The notes under the pieces: generated by a model
What the model was told of the DNA's origin: nothing
The model's input: only the letters and a program-made list of their open reading frames with translations
Database searches by the model: none
In this document: one piece after another, positions 7,221 to 15,608 of the stretch
Position numbering within the stretch: the first letter of the stretch is position 1
How the letters are laid out: each line of letters opens with the position of its first letter
Source of the DNA: a bacterium
GTDB lineage: Bacteria; Myxococcota_A; Bradymonadia; Bradymonadales; Bradymonadaceae
Direction: 5' to 3'
DNA length: 64,000 bases
NCBI GenBank assembly: GCA_030427705.1
Contig: JAUIBR010000009.1
Coordinates: 1 to 64,000 of the forward strand
Made by a program: the position numbers and the translations under genes

Positions 7221-10106
7221 CTAGAACTGCGCGCTCACACCCAACGTAGGCAGAAACGGTAGCCCCATGACCGGCTCGGATTCCGAGAAGTCATAGTTGT
7301 ACCGCACGCCCTCTTGGTTTGTGGCGTTATAGACGTTCTGCACGTCCAGATAGAAGCCCAGAATCCATGCATCGAAGATGAACTTCTTGTCCACCCGAAG
7401 GTCCAACTGGTGGAACGTCGCGTTACGGGCTGAGTTCGTTTCGCCGAACACTTGTTCGTACTCGTCGGTGTCAGTGTTCAACACCGAGCCCTCGACAGGC
7501 GTTGTTGGCGAGCCGGTTACCAGGCGGAATCGGGCCGAGATATCGAAGCCGTAAGGCAAGTTGTAGCCAGCGACCAATGTAAAGATATGCCGTTGGTCGT
7601 ATTGGAACGGTACATATTCGCCAGTATCCAAGCTCTTCCGTTCGGACTTGCTGAGGGTGTACGCCAACCAGCCAAAGAAGCGATTCTGCGGCAGGTGACG
7701 AATCAAGAGCTCCATGCCGTATGCGCGGCCCTCACCCTCGTTCTCGAACACAACCGGGCGAGTATTGCCGTCGGAGTCGACGGTAAAGTTCTCGGAGTTG
7801 CTCAGGATGTCGAACAGGTCGCGATAGAAGCCTGTAACGTCGATCGTCAGGAAGTCTAACGGCTGATATTCACCACCCAACGAGTACTGTAGCGCCTTCT
7901 CGAACGTCAGGTTGGGGTTGCCGAAGTTGGGGTCGGACGTGCCTGGAGCTGTGGGTTGCGTGAAGAGGCCGACGCCGCCTTTTGCAGTCCAGCGGTCCAG
8001 GAATCCCCAGCGGAATGCGAAGCGGGGCGAAACGGAAGTCGCACCAATCTCGCCGAAGTGATCCACACGAAGACCAGGAATCAGCAGCAGGTCTTGCACC
8101 GGTCGAAGCTCGAGCTCGGTGTAGACCGCAGGCTGTAGTGCCGGCAGCGAATCGTTCGCCGTAATACCATCGCGCGAGAAGTTTGGCCGGCCGCCATTAC
8201 CGTCACTTTCCGACGCACTGCTTCCGTCATCTTCGAAACGTGGCGTCTCGATCGAGTAGTCGTTGTAGCCGTAGAGAAGGTCGATACCCATCTTCAGCTT
8301 CACGTGCTCGGACAATGTAAAGGCGAGGTCGTTTCGAATCTGCGAGCTCGTGAAATCGATATCGAAATAGAAGTTGTCTGCAGCCTGGAAGAACGCGCTG
8401 TTGATGCCGTATGACATCATCAACGTGTTCTCGATCGGTAGGTCAGGACGCCATTCCCAACGCAGCTGACCGCGCAAGAATGAGTTCGAAAGGTCGAGTC
8501 CCGTAACCTGAACCTCGCTGTTACCCTGTGGCTCACCATCAGGGAGAATCAGCTCGATCCGGTCGTCCGACCCGTAGATGAACAACTCAAGCGTGTGGTC
8601 CTCGAAGCCTTTGTAGGTCAGCCAGAACTGGTAGTCGTAGTAGCGAGGCGCGACGAATAGATCGGGACCGTCGTCGGGCAAAACCAAGGGCAGGAACACG
8701 TCGATATAGCTGCGGCGACCGCTAATCGCGAAGCTCAGGTCATCGGTGATTGGACCTTCGATCATCGCCGTCGTGTCCAGAAGGTCGACGTCGATCATGC
8801 CGTGGAAGCGGTCCGTTTTGGGGCTTCGCGTTGAGATATCGATGATACCTGCGGTGGCACGACCATAGCGCGAGCTGAAGTTACCCGCGTAGAAATCGAT
8901 GGCGTCGATCATCTCGGAGTTGATGACCGCGGGGCCACCAAAGAAGTGATAGACGATCGGGATATTATCACCTTCGAGGAACACCTTGGTGTCCTGCGGT
9001 GCTGAACCACGCACGATGATCAGACCACTGACGAACGGGGCACGCGCGACACCGGGAAGGTTTTGAACCACGCGTACGACGTCGCCGTTGGTGCCAGGGA
9101 TACGACGAATCTCGTCGATCTCGAGGCGCTGCCGGTTGACCTCCGTCTTGGCGCGTTTGGCCGTCGTGTTGATGCTGTATTCATCGTAGAACTCTTTCTC
9201 GATATAGAACGTTGCGCTCGTGCGCTCGCCCTTCACGACCTCGACCTCAGCGGTGGAGGTGAAGAAACCCTCCGCTTCCAGACGAAGCGTGAACTTGCCG
9301 GCAGGAACACCTCTGAAGCTGAACATGCCTTCGGCGTCGGTGAACCCATCACGGATAGGTTGGCCGGTCTTCGGGTCCAAAAGTTTCACACCCGCTGCCG
9401 CTAGTGGAGAACGCGTGCCTGCCTCGCGCAGCTGACCTTCGACGTTTACGGGTGATGCCGAAACCTTGAACGTGGACTCGCTCGCTTGTCCGTTGAACAC
9501 CTCGATCTGCGACTTGAAGTCGTCATAGCCCTCAAGCTGCAGCGTCACCTCGTATGGGCCGGGTGGCACATCGGCAAAAGCGAACTCACCGGTCACCTCG
9601 GTCTGAAGCGTCGCAGTCGGCTTTGGATCGTATTCTTCACCAGCATATGTGATCGTGATTGTGGCCGGAACGCCTTGCCCGGTCTCGCTGTCCACGACCT
9701 TGCCCTCGAAACTACCGGGCAGAATCGGCAGGGAAAAGCTGACAGAAAATGGCAGCACCACCGCGGCAGGGATGTTGTTGATCTCGGCTGGTTCAAACTT
9801 GCTGGCTTTGATCGCGGCGACTGCCGCCTCATCCAGACCAAACCCTAAGCTTTCTAGCACTTCGACTTTGGTGACCACACCTTCTGCATCGAGGGTGATC
9901 TGAAGTTTCACGACGCCCTCGACACGGTTGTCGATCGCGTCCTGTGTGTATTCGGCTTGAACGCGCTCCACCATTTTTGGAGCTTTTGTGATGCGCACGT
10001 CGCCTTGGTCTGCGTCGGGCTCACCATCTTGGGCGAACACTGCGGCAGGCGCAATCGCCAGCAAAATAGCGACAAATAATGTCATTAAATAATTCGTGTT
10101 TTTCAC
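7221..10106 (-). CDS. TonB-dependent receptor with N-terminal TonB C-terminal-like domain
   Basis: 961 residues. Signal peptide to about residue 25. Residues ~45-135 look like a TonB energy-transducer C-terminal domain (EGVVKLQITLDAEGVVTKVE, then AAIKASKFEPA). Two carboxypeptidase-regulatory-like beta domains follow (~137-215 and ~218-305), then a plug domain (~313-435; DVVRVVQNLPGVAR, IIVRGSAPQDTKVFLEG) and a barrel ending in Phe, as expected for BAM substrates. It sits in the outer membrane and probably imports or binds a ligand; the substrate is unknown. The start is a GTG that overlaps the TGA of the upstream lipoprotein (GTGA), so the two are coupled. Receptor identity is firm; the TonB-domain fusion is clear by pattern. 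Confidence 0.9.
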   Translation of the reverse strand: MKNTNYLMTLFVAILLAIAPAAVFAQDGEPDADQGDVRITKAPKMVERVQAEYTQDAIDNRVEGVVKLQITLDAEGVVTKVEVLESLGFGLDEAAVAAIKASKFEPAEINNIPAAVVLPFSVSFSLPILPGSFEGKVVDSETGQGVPATITITYAGEEYDPKPTATLQTEVTGEFAFADVPPGPYEVTLQLEGYDDFKSQIEVFNGQASESTFKVSASPVNVEGQLREAGTRSPLAAAGVKLLDPKTGQPIRDGFTDAEGMFSFRGVPAGKFTLRLEAEGFFTSTAEVEVVKGERTSATFYIEKEFYDEYSINTTAKRAKTEVNRQRLEIDEIRRIPGTNGDVVRVVQNLPGVARAPFVSGLIIVRGSAPQDTKVFLEGDNIPIVYHFFGGPAVINSEMIDAIDFYAGNFSSRYGRATAGIIDISTRSPKTDRFHGMIDVDLLDTTAMIEGPITDDLSFAISGRRSYIDVFLPLVLPDDGPDLFVAPRYYDYQFWLTYKGFEDHTLELFIYGSDDRIELILPDGEPQGNSEVQVTGLDLSNSFLRGQLRWEWRPDLPIENTLMMSYGINSAFFQAADNFYFDIDFTSSQIRNDLAFTLSEHVKLKMGIDLLYGYNDYSIETPRFEDDGSSASESDGNGGRPNFSRDGITANDSLPALQPAVYTELELRPVQDLLLIPGLRVDHFGEIGATSVSPRFAFRWGFLDRWTAKGGVGLFTQPTAPGTSDPNFGNPNLTFEKALQYSLGGEYQPLDFLTIDVTGFYRDLFDILSNSENFTVDSDGNTRPVVFENEGEGRAYGMELLIRHLPQNRFFGWLAYTLSKSERKSLDTGEYVPFQYDQRHIFTLVAGYNLPYGFDISARFRLVTGSPTTPVEGSVLNTDTDEYEQVFGETNSARNATFHQLDLRVDKKFIFDAWILGFYLDVQNVYNATNQEGVRYNYDFSESEPVMGLPFLPTLGVSAQF

Positions 10107-11257
10107 TGGCGACGCCCCTTCACGATGAGCGTGTTTTGAACCCAGTCGATGCCTAGACGGCCATCACGAATAATCGACCAAACTTGAAGGACGCAGTCCC
10201 CGTTGGCGTTGATCGCCTCGCCAGGAACGTATGGGCATGCATCGTCGTCATCGAGCAACCCGTCTGCGTCGTAGTCATTTTCCTCTTCACGAACCTGCCT
10301 GATCTCGAACTCGCTCAACGATGCTTCGTCGAGTTCGTTGAGTTCCTCGTCATACAGCGGGCTTGTGCGATCGAAACTTCCAGCCGTGGTCATCCATCGG
10401 AAAACAATCACTTCGCTCTCCGGCGGAAGATACTCTTCCTCGGCCCCTTGCGGTGCAGGTGGCTGCCAAATCTCAATCGAATCGGGGTCGACGACCGAGC
10501 GTATCTCCATCGGCACGTCAGCCCAGACTTCGGGAGGTTGGAGGTTGTCCAACTCTACCCACCAATCGTCCTTGTCCGTGCTCGGGTCCACGACCCAAGT
10601 GGCTCCCTGATCGATGAGGAATTGTGCGGCATCCGCATTCGCAGGGCGAAGTTCAATGCCGGTGACATCGGGGTTTGCGTTGCTTTGGAACGACTCCGTC
10701 CAGATATTGATGCGCTTGCCCGCGATAATCTCTTTGTCGCCAGCGGTCACCTTCAGCCGAATGGTCGCGTCGACGCCGCGGCTGCAGTTAACGGGCACGA
10801 TGCCAACCGCTGCTCCACCCGAGTCCGCCAATGCTTGCTGGATCTGCTTACAGAATCCGAGGACCAGCTCCGCCGTTCCTGGATAAGGGAGCTGCGCTGT
10901 CGGCTCAGTCCCCAGGTCCAGATCGAGCCCGATCCCAGGTGGAAGTTCATCAACGCCCAGCGCCTGAGCCGCAGCAGCATCCAAATCTTCCTGAGTAAAT
11001 GGACACGCGTATTCGTCACTCGTGCTGGTTCGGAATGGGCACCAGCTCCATTCGTACGTCACATCCTGACCAGGGGGGACGTACGTTAGCGCTTCGATTT
11101 CCGCGGTCTGGCCGGGGCGAAGCTCAGGCAGCGAAGATTTCACCGCCAGGAGCCGGAAATCCAGTATGCGCCAGTAAGGATCGAATTCACGTCCGCACGA
11201 AGTCGCCAAAAGTGCGAACGCGATGACGAGTAGTAACCGATTTCGAAAACATCTCAT
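10103..11257 (-). CDS. Lipoprotein coupled to the TonB receptor
   Basis: 384 residues from the ATG at 11257, which gives a clean signal ending LLATSC; 26 upstream in-frame residues do not look like a leader. After the anchor Cys the protein is acidic and beta-rich, with an aspartate motif (DYDADGLLDDDDACPY) like thrombospondin type-3 calcium repeats near residues 340-360. I do not recognise the family. Its stop overlaps the GTG start of the TonB receptor, so it is probably a surface or periplasmic partner of that receptor, for example a ligand-capturing subunit. That role is inferred from position only. Confidence 0.75.
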   Translation of the reverse strand: MRCFRNRLLLVIAFALLATSCGREFDPYWRILDFRLLAVKSSLPELRPGQTAEIEALTYVPPGQDVTYEWSWCPFRTSTSDEYACPFTQEDLDAAAAQALGVDELPPGIGLDLDLGTEPTAQLPYPGTAELVLGFCKQIQQALADSGGAAVGIVPVNCSRGVDATIRLKVTAGDKEIIAGKRINIWTESFQSNANPDVTGIELRPANADAAQFLIDQGATWVVDPSTDKDDWWVELDNLQPPEVWADVPMEIRSVVDPDSIEIWQPPAPQGAEEEYLPPESEVIVFRWMTTAGSFDRTSPLYDEELNELDEASLSEFEIRQVREEENDYDADGLLDDDDACPYVPGEAINANGDCVLQVWSIIRDGRLGIDWVQNTLIVKGRRQ

Positions 11258-11391
11258 TGCGAATAATCTCGGCAGCAAATTCCCATAATACGATGCAGAA
11301 AACGGAGCGGAGTTACCGGCGCAGTGTAACGGCAATCCGATCTTTCTGGAATCGAATCCACACTATTCGCATCCCATGGCCGGGATCATCG

Positions 11392-11419
11392 TTGACGCAC
11401 TGTCCTGACGATCTAAGAT
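11392..11419 (+). promoter_or_regulatory. Candidate sigma-70 promoter for sodB
   Basis: TTGACG (11392-11397) and TAAGAT (11414-11419) are separated by 16 bp, about 50 bp before the sodB ATG. The match is 5/6 and 4/6 to consensus. Confidence 0.45.
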
Positions 11420-11468
11420 CCCGCCGACACAAAAGTACTTTTTTGAAATCACACCAAAGGGACTACCC

Positions 11469-12074
11469 ATGGCATTCAAACTTCCAGAGTTGCCTTATAG
11501 CTACGACGCACTTGAGCCACATATCGACGCACGCACGATGGAAATCCACCACGGCAAGCATCACAACGGCTACACCACCAAGCTCAACTCAGCTATCGAA
11601 GGCACTGACCTCGACGGCAAGTCGATCGAATCGATCCTTGGCGACCTGAACGCTGTTCCAGACAACATCCGTACGGCTGTCCGCAACAACGGTGGCGGCT
11701 TCTACAATCACAAGCTTTTCTGGCAACTCATGAAGGGCGACGGTGGTGGAGCACCAACCCACGACGTCGGTACGGCTATCACTGACACCTTCGGCTCGTA
11801 CGACGAGTTCAAGGCGAAGTTCAAAGCCGCTGGAACCGGCCAATTCGGTTCGGGCTGGGGTTGGCTCATCGTCAACGGCAACACCGGCAAGCTGGAAATC
11901 ACCAGCACCGCCAACCAAGACAACCCAATCTCACAAGGTCACAAGCCAATCCTGGGCGTCGACGTCTGGGAACACGCTTACTACCTGCACTACCAAAACC
12001 GACGTGGCGACTACCTGGACCACTTCTTTGAAGTGATTAACTGGGACTTCGTCAACGAGCTCTACACTGCATAA
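11469..12074 (+). CDS. sodB: Superoxide dismutase, Fe/Mn family
   Basis: 201 residues, the usual length. It converts superoxide to peroxide and oxygen. The order of family motifs is intact: [15 protein letters not shown] at the N-terminus, the first metal-ligand His27 in [21 protein letters not shown] for the second, and [15 protein letters not shown] with the Asp and His ligands near the C-terminus. There is no signal peptide, so it is cytoplasmic. Iron versus manganese cannot be decided firmly, although the sequence resembles SodB-type enzymes. AAGGGA precedes the ATG and a strong hairpin terminator follows immediately, so the gene is probably monocistronic. Confidence 0.97.
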   Translation: MAFKLPELPYSYDALEPHIDARTMEIHHGKHHNGYTTKLNSAIEGTDLDGKSIESILGDLNAVPDNIRTAVRNNGGGFYNHKLFWQLMKGDGGGAPTHDVGTAITDTFGSYDEFKAKFKAAGTGQFGSGWGWLIVNGNTGKLEITSTANQDNPISQGHKPILGVDVWEHAYYLHYQNRRGDYLDHFFEVINWDFVNELYTA

Positions 12075-12105
12075 CAAAAACCCGGGCTTGCCCGGGTTTT
12101 TTGTT
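12074..12105 (+). terminator. Rho-independent terminator of sodB
   Basis: A perfect CCCGGG/CCCGGG stem with a CTTG loop sits between an A-run and a T-run directly after the stop codon. The flanking runs would let it act in both directions. Confidence 0.93.
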
Positions 12106-12206
12106 ACAGCTTGCCTTCGGCTTCGCGTTTCAGCTCGGCTACGCCTCGCGTTACAGCTTGCCCTTCGGGCTTCGCGTTACAGGCTTCGGCTTCGCCTCGC
12201 CGTTTG
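12106..12206. repeat. GA-mismatch hairpin repeat cluster C (4 units)
   Basis: Four units in the TC orientation on plus (GA on minus), for example GCTTGCCCTTCGGGCTTCGC and GGCTTCGGCTTCGCCTCGCC. The array begins right after the sodB terminator and runs into the 3' end of the four-helix-bundle gene on the other strand, where it encodes that protein's last ~17 residues. Confidence 0.85.
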
Positions 12207-12552
12207 GTTTGGGTTGAGGAACGCACTCGATCAATCGCCTGAGGCGGTTGGCGAGTTTGGCGACCTCTTCATGGGTGACATTCATTGGGATATCGGAGCG
12301 TTGGCAAATCTCGAGTTGTGCTTCCAGCTCGTAGGCCGACGTGAGCGCCACGTTCCAGAAGTACAGCTTGCCCTTCTGGCTTTTTCGGCCGGCCCCCTCA
12401 GCAATATTCGACGGCACCGAGGTCGCGCTGCGCATCATCTGTGAACCTAATGAATACGCCAGTGAGCCCTGAAACTTCATGACATCTCGAAGCACCCGAA
12501 CCGCAAGCGCCATTGACTCCTCGTACACCTCTAGTTTCCTAAAATTCTGCAT
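12151..12552 (-). CDS. Four helix bundle protein (23S rRNA intervening-sequence protein family)
   Basis: 133 residues from the ATG at 12552, which has GGAG 7 nt upstream; an ATG 12 nt earlier is possible. It matches the S23/TIGR02436 family pattern: FRKLEVYEESMALAVRVLR at the N-terminus, then SATSVPSNIAEGAGRKS and a helix containing ALTSAYELEAQLEI. These small all-alpha proteins are often stand-alone and have no established activity. The family core ends near residue 115. The remaining tail (GEAKPKPVTRSPKGKL) is translated from repeat cluster C, which appears to have replaced or extended the original 3' end. Confidence 0.88.
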   Translation of the reverse strand: MQNFRKLEVYEESMALAVRVLRDVMKFQGSLAYSLGSQMMRSATSVPSNIAEGAGRKSQKGKLYFWNVALTSAYELEAQLEICQRSDIPMNVTHEEVAKLANRLRRLIECVPQPKPNGEAKPKPVTRSPKGKL

Positions 12553-12627
12553 CTTGATCTCCATAGTTAGGCAACATTGCCCAAACGCGGTTATCGACGC
12601 AGAAGTCTAACCCGTTGCAGAAAAAGA

Positions 12628-12726
12628 ACGGCGAGGCGCAGCCAAAGCCTGAAACGCGAGGCACAGCCGAGCTGAAACGCGAGCGTAGCGAGCTGTAACG
12701 CGAGGCACAGCCGAGCTGCCACGCGT
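12628..12726. repeat. GA-mismatch hairpin repeat cluster D (4-5 units)
   Basis: GA orientation on plus, with units such as GCGAGCGTAGCGAGC and the variant GAGGCACAGCCGAGC, joined by TGAAAC or TGTAAC. It fills the gap between two minus-strand genes and ends next to the stop of the secreted protein gene. One variant has an ACA loop instead of GNA. Confidence 0.85.
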
Positions 12727-12734
12727 AGCCCGCA

Positions 12735-13292
12735 CTACCACCGCAGCCCGATGCCCGCTTGAAGCCCACCGTCTGTCGGGGTGATTGTAGGCGTCAGTTG
12801 GATGCTCTCTGATGCTGAAAACTGATAGCCAATCGTGCTTCCAACAACCGTCAACGCGGCCCCCATCAAAAACGTCGATGCGTTATCCCCCGTCGATGCT
12901 GCAAAGAGTATGAGCCCCCCAAAACTCGAGCTCAATGCGGTGATCAGAAAGCTCCCATCTCCGCCGCTGCCAGCACCAATCGTGTAGACAGTGGTAGCTG
13001 TGAGCAATGCGGATGCCGCTGATAAGGCAATCGGCGTGGCAATACTGTTGGAACACCCTGGTTCATCGCAGGTTTGCCGACTCACTGCATGGCTGATCAT
13101 GGGTAGCGTCATCACGCCAGCCACGATTCCACCGACCAACACTTGGCCGACGACACCATCCCCTCGCTCCCATTTGTGCTCCTTGACCGAGCCCTGCGTT
13201 TGAACAGCCGGTTCAACTTGCTGAGCGTTGGCTGCTGAGGTCACGAACAGCACAGTGCACACCATAATCAGATTCAGTATTCGCTTTACCAT
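12735..13292 (-). CDS. Secreted protein of unknown function, paralogue of the upstream gene
   Basis: 185 residues with a signal peptide ending TSAANA. The mature part has several Gly/Ala/Thr-rich hydrophobic segments (LVGGIVAGVMTLPMISHAV, ALSAASALLTATTVYTIG, FGGLILFAAS) and ends AGIGLRW. It has the same plan and the same Trp ending as the protein encoded immediately upstream (13286-13867), and both carry WERGDG/WERWDGE after the signal. The start overlaps the upstream stop by 7 bp. The glycine-rich hydrophobic segments could be membrane helices or beta-structure. The family is not recognised. Confidence 0.7.
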   Translation of the reverse strand: MVKRILNLIMVCTVLFVTSAANAQQVEPAVQTQGSVKEHKWERGDGVVGQVLVGGIVAGVMTLPMISHAVSRQTCDEPGCSNSIATPIALSAASALLTATTVYTIGAGSGGDGSFLITALSSSFGGLILFAASTGDNASTFLMGAALTVVGSTIGYQFSASESIQLTPTITPTDGGLQAGIGLRW

Positions 13293-13867
13293 TGGACTGC
13301 CACTCCAGCTTGCGCGCCCCCTGCCGTGGGCATGAATGACGCGGAGAAACTCAGTTCGGATGACGATGAAAGCTGATAACCAAGCAGTCCTCCGCCCAAT
13401 ACTCCAACCAGGGCAAACGCCGACCCACCAGCGATCGCTGATACTGACTCCACTCCAAACGCGCTAAATCCAAATAGTCCGGTCACCAAGCCGAGGGCCG
13501 TTGCCGAAAGGGCTGTGACCCCAAACGACCCGTCACCATTGAAGCTGCTTCCCGTGAAGTAGATGCCCATGGCAGCACCCACCGGGAACATCAAACCAGC
13601 ACCGATGAGTGCGCTTGCGTTCGCGACGCCCTGATTGCTTGCGCCAGATGCGAACAGGTAGCCAACCCCCAAGCCGGCCGCGCCGCCCAGAACGCCACCG
13701 ATTAGACCATTGGTTGCCTGCCACCCGACTACTTCTCCATCCCATCGTTCCCAAGCTTGATAGGATTCCCCGGTGCTCTTCGAGACGTCACTATTGCTGC
13801 TCTGCGCTACCGCCCAATTCGGGGCGAGGAGCATCACGGTCATCATCAAAACAATCGCATTTTTCAT
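13286..13867 (-). CDS. Secreted glycine-rich protein of unknown function, first of a tandem pair
   Basis: 193 residues from the ATG at 13867, chosen because GGAGG lies 7 nt upstream and a signal peptide (…APNWAVAQ) follows directly; the frame extends 15 codons upstream without such a site. The mature protein has repeated Gly/Ala-rich hydrophobic segments (GLIGGVLGGAAGLGVGYLFA, AGGSAFALVGVLGGGLLGY) and ends AGVAVQW. It is similar in plan to the next gene, with which it overlaps, so the pair looks like a duplication that stayed in one operon. Palindromes upstream suggest regulation. Function is unknown. Confidence 0.72.
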   Translation of the reverse strand: MKNAIVLMMTVMLLAPNWAVAQSSNSDVSKSTGESYQAWERWDGEVVGWQATNGLIGGVLGGAAGLGVGYLFASGASNQGVANASALIGAGLMFPVGAAMGIYFTGSSFNGDGSFGVTALSATALGLVTGLFGFSAFGVESVSAIAGGSAFALVGVLGGGLLGYQLSSSSELSFSASFMPTAGGAQAGVAVQW

Positions 13868-13895
13868 ATCATCCTCCGTCGATGCGGATTTATAA

Positions 13896-13905
13896 TACAA
13901 TTGTA
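13896..13905. promoter_or_regulatory. Palindrome TACAATTGTA upstream of the secreted-protein pair
   Basis: A perfect 10-bp palindrome lies about 30 bp before the ATG of the 13286-13867 gene, in an AT-rich patch that could also hold its -10 element. It may be an operator; no regulator gene is adjacent. Confidence 0.35.
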
Positions 13906-13968
13906 ATGCCAACTATGTTTCGCCCCATGATTACGTGCTGTCCGGACAAAACTCACCACGACTGGATA

Positions 13969-13988
13969 AATAATACACCAGTATTATT
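13969..13988. promoter_or_regulatory. AT-rich inverted repeat, operator-like
   Basis: AATAATAC and GTATTATT form perfect 8-bp arms around ACCA. The site lies in the 329-bp gap between the secreted pair and the FadL-type gene, about 100 bp before the pair. There is no T-run typical of a terminator, so an operator is the more likely reading. The rest of the gap upstream of 14033 holds nothing else recognisable. Confidence 0.4.
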
Positions 13989-14032
13989 GGGGTATGCCTA
14001 CCACACCGGACAATAGATCTTCCAATGAGCGC

Positions 14033-14196
14033 GTCGCCCGAAGAACGAGCCAAACGCGAAGCCGAAGGCGAGCTGAAACGGCGAGGCGAAGCCGAAGCCT
14101 GAAACGCGAAGCCGAAGGCGAGCTGAAACGCGACCGAAGGGAGCTGTAACGCGACCGAAGGGAGCTGTAACGCGAGCGTAGCGAGCTGTAACGCGG
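14033..14196. repeat. GA-mismatch hairpin repeat cluster E (about 7 units)
   Basis: GA orientation on plus, 21-25 bp period. Units include GCGAAGCCGAAGGCGAGC, GCGACCGAAGGGAGC and GCGAGCGTAGCGAGC with TGAAAC or TGTAAC spacers. It abuts the stop codon of the FadL-type gene. This cluster shows the paired stem changes most clearly: CC/GG, GC/GC and GCC/GGC inner stems occur side by side. Confidence 0.9.
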
Positions 14197-15567
14197 CTAG
14201 AACTGGTAGTTAAACGCCAACCCACCAATGATGTACGCCTGATCGTACACCCCGTTTCCGACTGCTAACGTAATCTTGTTCTCTTCGTCGGTCGGGTTGA
14301 TCTGATTGACCTGCGAGTTCGTGATCGTTCGGGTGCCAATCAGATAATAGGACACGGTTGCGTCCAGCGTGACGGAGCCGAAGTTCAGACCGGCTCCCAG
14401 GGCGAGGTGGTGTTTGGTGCCGTCTGCAAGGAAGACGCTGTAGTAATCGTCAGGGACGGTCGCCGTCTCAAATCCGTAACCGCCGCGCAGGGTGAACATC
14501 TCGGACAGCTGAATGTCGGAGCCAAGACGAAGCGATAATGTGTTCTGCCAGTTCAACGGCACGTTCAGCGGACCGACGGGGATAGAGCCCAACCCTGGAA
14601 CGCCGGTCACTGCGATGTCGTTTGGTGACGCCTCGATTGCATCGACGACGCTCCACAATTCATAGACAACGGCCGCTTCGATATCGAACTTCTCCTGAAC
14701 AAGCCGCAGGCCAAACCGGAAGACCGCGGGGTAGCTCAAGCTCCCGGCAATCGTATCTCCTTCGATTTGGGCGTTATTGAATACTGGGCTAGAGGGAAGC
14801 CGCGTTCGCAGTTTCGCCGCATCGTCTGAGAACTTGATTGGAGACTGGACGGAGACCGCCGCCTCCAGGAATGGCGCGGCCTTCCACCACGCCCCGATGT
14901 TTCCACCGAACGCCGTGAACGACGTCAGCGTAATCTCGCTTAGGATGTCCAGCTCAGGGTCTTCGGCGTCACCAAACAAGCCCGTGTACCCTGAAACGAC
15001 GTTCACGATCTTGAAGTTCGTTGGCACCCATTGAACGCCTGCGCCCAAACGAAAGCTGTCGGAAATCTTCCAACCCACGGCGAAGTGGGTGAAGAGCTGC
15101 AAGGAACCGTCGTTGTCGACCAGTACATAGCGCTGCGGGCCATTCTCGGGGAACGTATGGCCGCTCAAATACGGTGCGTAGATGCCAAATCCCCAGCTCA
15201 GGTCGTCGCTGAAAAAACGGCCGCCAACCATAATCTGCGGGTCAGGTTTGGGCGGCGCTTCATTCGAAACAGCGTTGTAGTTGATGACATCCCCGTTCTC
15301 GAGCGTGCGCGGAGCTCGCTGAAAATCGAACGAGAGCGTGATCATCGATAGGTCGACCAGTAGCTTGGTCTCTTGGATTCCCGCCAGGTTTGCCGGATTG
15401 AACCAGATGCTGTTCAGGTCCTGCCCGCCGGAGGCGACGTACGCTCCCGCACGTGCGTTGGGCTTGACGCCGTGACCCGGAAGAAAAAACCCGCCAGCAA
15501 ATGCATCTGTCACGGTCAGGCACGCCACAAGCGCCACGAACAGACCAATATACTTAGCTCTCACCAC
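14197..15567 (-). CDS. OmpP1/FadL/TodX-family outer-membrane protein
   Basis: 456 residues. The GTG start has AAGGG 5 nt upstream, and a signal peptide ends TDAFA. The mature N-terminus begins GGFFLPGHGVKPNARAGAYV with the family's NSIWFNPANLAG motif, typical of FadL-type hydrophobic-compound channels where an N-terminal plug precedes a 14-strand barrel. The C-terminus is IIGGLAFNYQF, ending in Phe. The likely role is passive uptake of long-chain fatty acids or other hydrophobic molecules across the outer membrane; the substrate is not determinable. The gene stands 41 bp downstream of a large lipoprotein gene and could share its transcript. Confidence 0.87.
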   Translation of the reverse strand: MVRAKYIGLFVALVACLTVTDAFAGGFFLPGHGVKPNARAGAYVASGGQDLNSIWFNPANLAGIQETKLLVDLSMITLSFDFQRAPRTLENGDVINYNAVSNEAPPKPDPQIMVGGRFFSDDLSWGFGIYAPYLSGHTFPENGPQRYVLVDNDGSLQLFTHFAVGWKISDSFRLGAGVQWVPTNFKIVNVVSGYTGLFGDAEDPELDILSEITLTSFTAFGGNIGAWWKAAPFLEAAVSVQSPIKFSDDAAKLRTRLPSSPVFNNAQIEGDTIAGSLSYPAVFRFGLRLVQEKFDIEAAVVYELWSVVDAIEASPNDIAVTGVPGLGSIPVGPLNVPLNWQNTLSLRLGSDIQLSEMFTLRGGYGFETATVPDDYYSVFLADGTKHHLALGAGLNFGSVTLDATVSYYLIGTRTITNSQVNQINPTDEENKITLAVGNGVYDQAYIIGGLAFNYQF

Positions 15568-15608
15568 TAAACCCTTAGGTCCTTAGAAACCTTAAGTACT
15601 TAGGAATT

